Under the pieces are notes generated by a model. It made no database searches and was not told where the DNA came from. It saw only the letters and a program-made list of their open reading frames with translations. This document shows, piece by piece, positions 56,460-64,000 of a stretch of 64,000 bases of DNA; the first letter of the stretch is position 1, and each line of letters opens with the position of its first letter. Both the position numbers and the translations under genes were made by a program. Location of the stretch: assembly GCA_016946835.1 (NCBI GenBank), contig JACVTC010000201.1, positions 1-64,000 of the forward strand, in the 5' to 3' direction. The DNA comes from Neocallimastix lanati (nom. inval.). Taxonomy: Eukaryota > Neocallimastigomycota > Neocallimastigomycetes > Neocallimastigales > Neocallimastigaceae.

Positions 56460-57735
56460 CGGATTGAATAAAATAAAATAAAATGAAATAAAAAAAAATA
56501 AAATAAAATAAAATAAAATAAAATAATATAAAAAGTAGAATATTAAATAAGAAAGTACAGATTGAATAAAATAAAATAAAATAAAATAAAAAGTAGAATA
56601 TTAAATAAGAAAGTACAGATTGAATAAAATAAAATAAAATAAAATAAAATAAAATAAAATAAAATGAAATAAAAAAAAATAAAATAAAATAAAATAAAAT
56701 AAAATAAAATAAAATAAAATAAAAAAATTATTTGAATTATAATAAAAATACAAGTATTAATAAAAATAAAATAAAATAAAATAAAATAAAATAAAATAAA
56801 ATAAAATAAAATAAAATAAAAAAATTATTTGAATTATAATAAAAATACAAGTATTAATAAAAATAAAATAAAATAATATAAAATAAAATAAAATAAAATA
56901 AAATAAAATAAAATAAAATATAATAAAATAAAATAAAATAAAATAAAATAAAATAAAATAAAATAAAATAAAATAAAAAGTAGAATATTAAATAAGAAAG
57001 TACAGATTGAATAAAATAAAATAAAATAAAATAAAAAGTAGAATATTAAATAAGAAAGTACAGATTGAATAAAATAAAATAAAATAAAATAAAATAAAAT
57101 GAAATAAAAAAAAATAAAAATAAAATAAAATAAAATAATATAAAAAGTAGAATATTAAATAAGAAAGTACAGATTGAATAAAATAAAATAAAATAAAATA
57201 AAATAAAATAAAATAAAATAAAATAAAATAAAATAAAATAAAATAAAATAAAATAAAAAAATTATTTGAATTATAATAAAAATACAAGTATTAATAAAAA
57301 TAAAATAAAATAAAATAAAATAAAATAAAATAAAATATAATAAAATAAAATAAAAAAAAATAAAATAAAATAAAATAAAATAAAATAAAATAAAAAGTAG
57401 AATATTAAATAAGAAAGTACAGATTGAATAAAATAAAATAAAATAAAATAAAATAAAATGAAATAAAAAAAAATAAAATAAAATAAAATAAAATAAAATA
57501 ATATAAAAAGTAGAATATTAAATAAGAAAGTACAGATTGAATAAAATAAAATAAAATAAAATAAAATAAAATAAAATAAAATAAAATAAAAAGTAGAATA
57601 TTAAATAAGAAAGTACAGATTGAATAAAATAAAATAAAATAAAATAAAATAAAATAAAATAAAATAAAATAAAATAAAATATAATAAAATATAATATAAT
57701 AAAATAAAATATAATATAATAAAATAAAATAAAAA
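56460..57735 (+). repeat. AAAAT microsatellite and 43-bp-type minisatellite in MULE2
   Basis: AAAAT runs are interrupted by AAGTAGAATATTAAATAAGA followed by AAGTACAGATTGAATAAAAT (at least seven copies) and by TTATTTGAATTATAATAAAA blocks. The unit core TACAGATTGAATAAAATAAA is shared with the MULE1 array. Confidence 0.93.
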
Positions 57736-58056
57736 GTAGAATATTATAATTTTAATAAAATAATAAAAATCTTTTATTGAATTTAATATTTTTAATAACA
57801 TAATTAATTTTGAAAAGTATATTGATATTAATAAAATTTATAATAATATAATATTGATATTGATATTAATAAAATTTATAATTATATAATATTGATATTG
57901 ATATTAATAAAATTTTAACTAGTATCAAATAAATCGGTTTTAGTTATAAATTACTTAATAAAAATAACTAAAAGATAATTTCTATTAAAATTATTAAATA
58001 AACACAATAGGTAAATAAATTTGTATTTTTCTAGCATTTTTTTAAATTAAGATTAT

Positions 58057-59495
58057 TTATTTTAAATTAATATTTATATCGTTTAAATCAATTAAACATT
58101 CTTTCCATAATTTAATTAATTCATTTCTGTTGCATCCATTATAAAATAAATTTATTTCCTTACTTTTGTAATTTTCAATTAAAATTTTAATTTCATCAGT
58201 TGCACTAAATATTTTTTGCTTTTTTTTCCAATTTCCTTTAGTTCTACTTTGATAATCATTATAAGATAATTTTTCTTCTTCTTTTAATATATATATTAAT
58301 TTATAAAATAAAGGTTTATTTGGAAATATATTATTTAAGTAGCTATTATAAGATTCTGATGCATTGTTTGTTAAATGCTCTATATTTTCATAATAATTCC
58401 AATTATTAACATATTACTTAAGTAAATAATTTTTATTAAAATATTCTAAAAATTGCAGAAAATTATTATACTTTTTTTTTGACAAATTCTTTTTATTATA
58501 ATATAAATATCAAATATATAGTTAGGGTTTATAAAAGGTAAGTTCGAAATAGCTTTATAATAAATATATACATCATAATTATTATTCTTCACTTCATGAT
58601 AACATAATATATTTTTTTGTTTTTCTAATGATCTTTTGTAATGCCAAACACAATATTTAATATTTATATTGGGAAAAACTTTTTTTGCGGCATTAGATAT
58701 ACCTTGTTCAAAATCACAATGAAAATTAATTGTAGTAATTAATGTATTACTCCTAAATTTATTTGCATTTTTTTTTATTTCTTTAAATAATGTTTCATAT
58801 GTAGATTGTTTTTTATTTTTTAATATAGAAATGGAAGTAGTGTAAAGCATATTAAATTCCCCAACATAAGTTCTTGTTATAAATAACTGATAACTAAATT
58901 TCGGTGCTGCATAAAATGTACCGTCCGCAAATATATTTTTATGATAATTCGAAAATAAATATGCTTGGAATGGTGATTGAAAGATTATTAGATCAGTATT
59001 TTTAAATATCATAAAATTTTCATTTCTTTTCGTTTTATAATATTCTGATTCAATGGGAATATCATCAAAACTTTTTATGTTTGGAGGAAATTGTTTATTT
59101 ACATTTCTTATTATTTGGGATCTAATTGTACTATATTCGGGACATATAAGTCCCATTTCTTGAGAAACGACATTAAATATATGTTTAGGTTTTATATCCA
59201 TAGGAATTGAATTTTTCTTAATTTCTTCCTTAATTTTATGCTTTGCTACTGATATAGACACATCAATTTCTTTTTCGAGATGGTTATGTAAACTTTCATA
59301 TTTTAAAACCTCCTTTTTATCATTTAAAATAATTAAAGATTTACATTTATTTAAAGTCTTATATTCAGTGCATCTATAAATTTTTGATTTATCTTTCCTT
59401 TGAAATGAAAAATTAAATTTGTGTTTTTTATTAATAATAATTTGTTCATTTCCTCGATTTGTTTCACTTATTTCAATTTCTATATTGTCTTCCAT
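58057..59495 (-). pseudogene. FLYWCH/MULE transposase, frameshifted (MULE2)
   Basis: The minus-strand start ATG is at 59495. FLYWCH finger (YRCTEY, LHNHLE) covers about residues 1-75; the catalytic core has IFADGTF near 187, HCDFEQG near 255 and YCVWHYKR near 277. Near 58480, a poly(A) run (CAAAAAAAAAG) causes a frameshift. In the new frame TAA (58414-58416) lies before NNWNYYEN and NNASESYNSYL (catalytic Glu), and the frame ends at 58057. So two lesions affect an otherwise complete protein of about 475 residues. It is clearly related to, but diverged from, the MULE1 copy. Confidence 0.9.
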
Positions 59496-60165
59496 TAATA
59501 ATTAAAATTTTTCAATAAAATATTTTAATAAATATACTTTTAAATGCTTTGAAACTTTTTTTTTTTTTAATATTTAAAATAATAAATCTTTTTTTAATTA
59601 ATTATATAATTATTTAAATAATTATTTAATTATTAATTATTTATTATTTCTTTATTTACTATTTTATTTATTTATTTTTATTTTTATTTTTAATTTTTTA
59701 TTTTATTTTATTTTTTTTATTTTTTAATGCTTAAAAAATAAATTTTTATTTATTTTTATTTTATTTTTCAATGTTAAATAGAAATACCTAACCTAATTAT
59801 TATTTATTGAAGTGTTGTATTTCGCCAAAAGTTGAATTTCGTCCAGTTGAATTTCGCCAAATTCATGGTGGCTTATAAATTTTCGTCATAAAATATCACC
59901 ACATTTATTATTCACGCCATATTGTAAATATATGGCTTTTTAAAAATTGTAGAAAAAAGCCACAAAATTATGATACAATTAGATATACGCCCCACGTAAG
60001 ATTACGTGTTTGAAAATTTTTGAGAATTGTAATTTTATTTATTTAATTAATTAATTATTATTCATTAAATTTTTAATAAAATTAAGTGGCTTAAAATTAA
60101 AATATTTAAGCCATACAACAAAATACAAATTTATGTAATAAAAATTTTCGAAATGCACACTCCCC
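59496..60165 (-). other. Subterminal region of MULE2
   Basis: Upstream of the transposase. It contains several CGCCA, TTTCG and GTGGC/GCCAC words (59820-60005: ATTTCGCC, GTGGCTT, GCCATATT, GCCAC) like those in the MULE1 ends. These could be transposase-binding or promoter sites. A T-rich stretch at 59640-59760 is low complexity. Confidence 0.55.
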
Positions 60166-60245
60166 GTGAATATGATGTTATAATATGTGAATATGAGATT
60201 AATGTAATAAAATGTACTGTAATATAAATAATGTATTAGTCACAT
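60166..60245. other. Short unassigned flank between MULE2 and LTR L4
   Basis: The MULE2 target duplication is followed by about 70 bp with repeated TATGTGAATATGA and AATGTA words. It is probably the rest of N2 or its host sequence; no feature is recognised. Confidence 0.4.
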
Positions 60246-61035
60246 TGTATTAATATAAAAGCATTTAATTGTAAAATGTTCCTTATGGAGCAGATTACAA
60301 TTACGAAAAAAACAAAAAAACAACAAAAACAACACTATCAATAACAATACTCTAATGAAATTTATTTTTTTAAAAAAAATTCTTTTATTAATCACTTTAT
60401 TATAAAAATTTCTTTTATTAGTTATTAACTGCAAAATAGTTAATAACAACTACTTTTTTTTTTAATAGAATAATTTTACATGTATTTATATTTTTTCTTA
60501 ATTATATTATAATATACTATTTCTATTTATTTAAACATATATTCAATATAAAATAAACAAAAACTAATCTAAAATTAAATAAAGTTATAAAAAACTAAAA
60601 CTAATTCAATAAGCTTTTTATTCAATTTGTTTTGACTCAAATTGAATAAGTTCTTATTTATTATTTATTTATTATTCTTTTATTATTAATACTATTAATT
60701 ATATATTACTATTTAATTTTTATGATTATTAAACTAAACTAAAATTAAACTAAACAAAAATTAAACTAAACTAAAATTAAACTAAACTAAAATTATTAAA
60801 ATATTTTATTACTAAATTTTAGGTTATTTAAAAATTAATTTTATATTTTTAAATTTATATATTATATGAAATATAAATTTATTATTAATTTTCATAAATC
60901 AATTAATTTCATAAATTAATATATTTTACATAATTTAATGCATTAGCATTATTTTGTAAACGTGAATTACATTAAATAATTTAATGTACAAAATAAATTA
61001 ATTAATGTACTAAAGATATTGATCACATCTTTACA
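60246..61035 (-). repeat. 3' LTR of chromodomain Ty3 element (family L, copy L4)
   Basis: On the minus strand it starts TGTAAAGATGTGATC, next to the pol end. It shows the L promoter TATAAATACATGTAA (near 60485) and the hairpin GTTATTAACT...AGTTAATAAC (near 60420). The outer end near 60246 is uncertain because the other LTR and the TSD are outside the window. Confidence 0.8.
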
Positions 61036-61047
61036 ATCTCGCCCTTT
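61036..61047 (-). other. Polypurine tract of the L element
   Basis: On the minus strand AAAGGGCGAGAT lies directly between the stop codon and the LTR start TGTAAAG. Confidence 0.65.
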
Positions 61048-64000
61048 AAGTCGAGCTCCTGCGAGAATCATTTCTTGAGGGAAGTTCTATAACAAAGGGT
61101 TGATATTTATGTCTTACAATGAAATCATTGGCATGATCATCATTCTTAATAGATTCTGGATCCTTTGTTCTTGTTTTATTTTTCTTATTTTTTCTAAAGT
61201 ATTCCTGAATTAATTGTTTATCTAAAATTTGATCTTCATCTATCCAAGAGTCTTCATTTGATCCTTTCCAAGAGATAAGAAAACGATTCTTTCCTTTATA
61301 AGTTCTCATATTAATTATTTTATCTGGAATAATATCGGAATTATTTGTAGTTAAATTTATACTCTTTCGTTTATTAACATTTCTATCTTCAAATTCATTC
61401 TCATAATAAGGTTCAAGTAAAGAAACATGAAAAATTGGATGACAATGCATATTATTAGGTAGTTTAAGTTTGTACGCTAAGGGACTAACTTTTTCAATTA
61501 TTTCAAAAGGACCTATCAATTGATCGGCTAGTTTTCTTTTAACATTCTTAGTAGTAGATCCTTTAAGTAACCAAACTTTTTTACCGACTTCGAAATTAGG
61601 GGAATGAAGTCTTTTCAAATCGGCGTATTTTTTATAAGTTTTCTTAGCTTCTTCTAAGTTTCTTTTTAAAAATTCAATATTTTTATTAATATCTAATATT
61701 CTTTTTTCAGCTCTACTTGGTCTTTCTGAGGATGGAATCTCAGGACTAAATTTAGCTCCAACTGCAAAGTTACTAGCATCAGTTTCAACGATAAACGGTT
61801 TATTACTATCAGGATTAATTAAAATTGGAGCAGATGTGAAAAGTTCTTTCAATTTAACAAAAGCATTCTGTTGCTCAGGTCCCCAAATAAAAGGTACATT
61901 TTTACGAGTGAGTTTATGTATTGGTAAAGCTATTTTGGCAAAATCTTTAATGAAAACTCTATAATAATTACAAAGTCCAATAAATGACTGAACTTCTTTG
62001 ACATTAGTAGGTACAGGCCAATCTAAAATAGCTTTAATTTTTTCAGGATCAGGTTTAAGACCATCTTTAGATATGATGTAACCCAGGAAGGAGGTTTCCG
62101 TTACATTGAATTCACATTTTTCTAGTTTAACATATAAATTATTATCTAAAAGTTTTTTCAACACTTTTCTAACATGTTCATGATGTTCTTCTAAGTTATT
62201 TGAATAAATAAGAATATCGTCGATATATGAGATAACAAAGTCATCTAAGTAGTCACTAAGAACATCATTTATAAAATGTTGAAATGTAGCAGGTGCATTC
62301 TTTAACCCAAAAGGCATAACAAGATATTCATAATGTCCATAACGAGTTCTAAAAGCAGTCTTATACTCATCACCTTCTTTTATTCTTACTAAGTTATATG
62401 CAGATTTAAGATCTAACTTAGTAAAATATTTAGCACCTTTAACTCTGTCAATTAATTCACTTATTAATGGTAAAGGATATGAATTTCTAATAGTCATTTC
62501 ATTTAATTTTCTGTAATCAATACATAATCTCAAAGTGCCATCTTTCTTTTTAACAAATAAGACAGGGGCACCAGCTGGTGATTTGGATTTTCTAATAAAT
62601 CCTTTTGCTAAGTTTTCTTTAATATACTTTTTCAATTCATCCCTTTCTGCTTCTGTTAAAGGATAAATAGGACCATAAAATAGAATTGAATTATCCTTTA
62701 AATTTATTTCACAATCATATTCTCTATGGGGAGTTAATTTATCACAATTCTTTTCATCAAAAACTTCAATATAATCGAGATAACAAGGAGGAATAGAAAT
62801 TTTATTATCACTATCGTTAACAATATTATTATTATCTAAATTCTGAATAATCAGACAGTTACACAAATTGTCTAACACACAATTTTGATAAGAAAAAAAA
62901 TAGTTTGTTGGTTCGGCGACCAATTTACTTTCTTTATTTAAAATTTCATTTTTACATGATTTAATAAAATTACATGATTTTTTGATTTTATCTATTGTAC
63001 TAAGTTCTCTAAAATTACAAAAGTTAATTTTTTCTTTACTACAATCATTATCTTTAACACTAATATTAATACTATCACTATCACTATCACTATCACTATC
63101 ACTATCACTATTACTATCATTAATGGTTCTAACTTTTCTTCCACGGACGTATTCAGCTTCGCTTTCTGATTCGGAATCCCAGAGGGATTTACACTTATAT
63201 GGAGTACTTGGTTCATAGGAATTTTCTTCTTCAGGTTCGATATCGATCTTACACTTCTTTGAACCTTTCTTGCTTCTATTTTTGTTTTTTCTTTTTCTTT
63301 TACCATTATTACAGTTCCTAGCGCAATAACCAGAAGGAAAGGATATTTTTCTTGAATCATGATAATTCATTGGACAATGCTTTTCAATCCAAGGAATACC
63401 TAGAATGATATCTACATCAGGAATATAAAGTGCATAGAGTTGAATAACTTCAAAATGGTTCTTGAATCGTAAGATACACTTTTCAGTTTGTTCGTAGATG
63501 GTAGAGATACCATATCCTAGTCCAGTAACATTGAAAGATCTTTTAACTTCATTCAATTTAATTTTGTTTTTATTAACGAACGAAGGATGAATAAAATTCA
63601 AATCCGAGCCAGAGTCGATAAGAACCCTAACTGGAACTTCTTCAATATCATTTGTTTTTATATAGAAAGTAATTATATTGTTCTTTCTTTTATTCATAGC
63701 ATTTTCTTCATCAGTAATAGCTCTAATTTTTTGAGCATCATCGGATTCCTTGATCATTCTAATTCTTCTTAATTTTGCCGATGGAAGATTTTCATCTGTT
63801 TCTCTAATTTTATTCTTGTGTTTAACTCCAGAAGGTCTTTTTCTGTTAGGACAATTAAACTGTAAGTGTCCTGGTTGTTTACATAAAAAACAAAGACCTT
63901 TTTTCTTTTCTTCAGAAAAGTCTCTTTTATTTTCAACATATAAATTTTGATTATAGTTCTGGTTGTATCTTCTATATTTATCATTTTTGATCCTAAATAA
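61046..64000 (-). CDS. Chromodomain Ty3 Gag-Pol with internal deletion (partial, runs off window)
   Basis: The frame is open from the window end to the stop at 61046, so Gag and Pol are one ORF. Seen in order: CCHC knuckle [14 protein letters not shown] (near 63870-63910), protease [10 protein letters not shown] (near 63610), an Asp-Ser repeat (near 63075-63115), reverse transcriptase with YIDD (near 62220), and the start of RNase H ([11 protein letters not shown], near 61780). It then jumps at about 61752 to the integrase C-terminal side ([17 protein letters not shown]), a GPF motif (LIGPFEII), [10 protein letters not shown] and a chromodomain ([16 protein letters not shown], with SWID). The rest of RNase H and the integrase zinc and DDE core are deleted without breaking the frame. 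The protein would still have protease, RT and chromodomain but could not integrate itself. Confidence 0.93.
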   Translation of the reverse strand, partial: LFRIKNDKYRRYNQNYNQNLYVENKRDFSEEKKKGLCFLCKQPGHLQFNCPNRKRPSGVKHKNKIRETDENLPSAKLRRIRMIKESDDAQKIRAITDEENAMNKRKNNIITFYIKTNDIEEVPVRVLIDSGSDLNFIHPSFVNKNKIKLNEVKRSFNVTGLGYGISTIYEQTEKCILRFKNHFEVIQLYALYIPDVDIILGIPWIEKHCPMNYHDSRKISFPSGYCARNCNNGKRKRKNKNRSKKGSKKCKIDIEPEEENSYEPSTPYKCKSLWDSESESEAEYVRGRKVRTINDSNSDSDSDSDSDSDSINISVKDNDCSKEKINFCNFRELSTIDKIKKSCNFIKSCKNEILNKESKLVAEPTNYFFSYQNCVLDNLCNCLIIQNLDNNNIVNDSDNKISIPPCYLDYIEVFDEKNCDKLTPHREYDCEINLKDNSILFYGPIYPLTEAERDELKKYIKENLAKGFIRKSKSPAGAPVLFVKKKDGTLRLCIDYRKLNEMTIRNSYPLPLISELIDRVKGAKYFTKLDLKSAYNLVRIKEGDEYKTAFRTRYGHYEYLVMPFGLKNAPATFQHFINDVLSDYLDDFVISYIDDILIYSNNLEEHHEHVRKVLKKLLDNNLYVKLEKCEFNVTETSFLGYIISKDGLKPDPEKIKAILDWPVPTNVKEVQSFIGLCNYYRVFIKDFAKIALPIHKLTRKNVPFIWGPEQQNAFVKLKELFTSAPILINPDSNKPFIVETDASNFAVGAKFSPEIPSSERPSRAEKRILDINKNIEFLKRNLEEAKKTYKKYADLKRLHSPNFEVGKKVWLLKGSTTKNVKRKLADQLIGPFEIIEKVSPLAYKLKLPNNMHCHPIFHVSLLEPYYENEFEDRNVNKRKSINLTTNNSDIIPDKIINMRTYKGKNRFLISWKGSNEDSWIDEDQILDKQLIQEYFRKNKKNKTRTKDPESIKNDDHANDFIVRHKYQPFVIELPSRNDSRRSST

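Larger units (their letters stand above)
56139..60165 (-). mobile_element. Mutator-like (MULE) DNA transposon, MULE2
   Basis: A perfect 9-bp target duplication GTGAATATG lies at 56130-56138 and 60166-60174. The terminal inverted repeats are about 50 bp long: the left starts GAGGTGTGTCATTTCG and the right, read inward, starts GGGGAGTGTGCATTTCG; both continue AAAATTTTTATTACATAAAT. It encodes a MULE transposase on the minus strand and, like MULE1, carries a large AAAAT-rich satellite block on the other side. Confidence 0.92.

Noticed and set aside
53782-57801. Several minus-strand frames of 60-170 codons
   Set aside because: All are AAAAT or minisatellite translations (repeated FYFILFYFILF), and not membrane proteins.
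60240-60449. Short minus-strand frame of 69 codons
   Set aside because: It lies within the L4 LTR, has LTR base composition and no counterpart in other L copies.

Overview
This 64 kb window is a very A+T-rich eukaryotic repeat block. I see no host gene in it. Every recognisable coding region belongs to a transposable element, and almost all the rest can be assigned to LTRs, terminal inverted repeats or satellite DNA. Coding parts are moderately A+T-rich and the rest is extremely so. Chromodomain Ty3 elements, Ty1/copia, and FLYWCH/MULE transposons in such a base composition suggest a fungus. An anaerobic gut fungus (Neocallimastigomycota) is my leading guess, but nothing here proves it.

Layout. 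Positions 1-9318 hold a stack of nested LTRs (families called G, E, D and B here) around an intact Ty3 element, C (1453-7078, TSD TTGTA, one 1337-codon Gag-Pol ORF). Positions 9329-16704 hold a minus-strand Ty3 element, H, with a coiled-coil Gag and one in-frame TGA in integrase. Positions 16715-19579 hold LTRs of families A, E and F plus a Ty3 pol relic. Positions 19593-25466 hold a dead minus-strand Ty1/copia element interrupted by three solo LTRs of family L, all with clean target duplications. Positions 26019-33334 are one copia-type solo LTR (F) split by at least seven other LTRs. Positions 33340-40353 hold a full-length Ty3 element, B, with separate gag and pol ORFs. Positions 40360-49752 are a further LTR mosaic (A, Q, P, F, H, S, E, O). 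Positions 49758-60244 are an N-type LTR or element invaded by a 347-bp MITE-like insertion and two Mutator-like (MULE) transposons with 8-9 bp TSDs. From about 60246 to the window end is a minus-strand chromodomain Ty3 element (L) that has lost RNase H and integrase by an in-frame deletion and runs off the edge.

Most notable points. (1) Element B joins gag to pol by what looks like a textbook -1 frameshift signal: slippery TTTAAAC, an 8-nt spacer and an H-type pseudoknot. (2) Elements C and H carry a Tf1/sushi-like self-priming signal: 11 nt of the LTR, 36-38 nt downstream of a TATA box, are perfectly complementary to the bases directly after the 5' LTR. The same 11-mer is kept in four further LTR families. 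(3) About fifteen LTR insertions lie within 0-6 bp of the 5' (TG) end of another LTR, which is far from random. (4) U3 regions of the self-primed families carry palindromes whose arms change together between families. LTR family letters are my own labels for this window.
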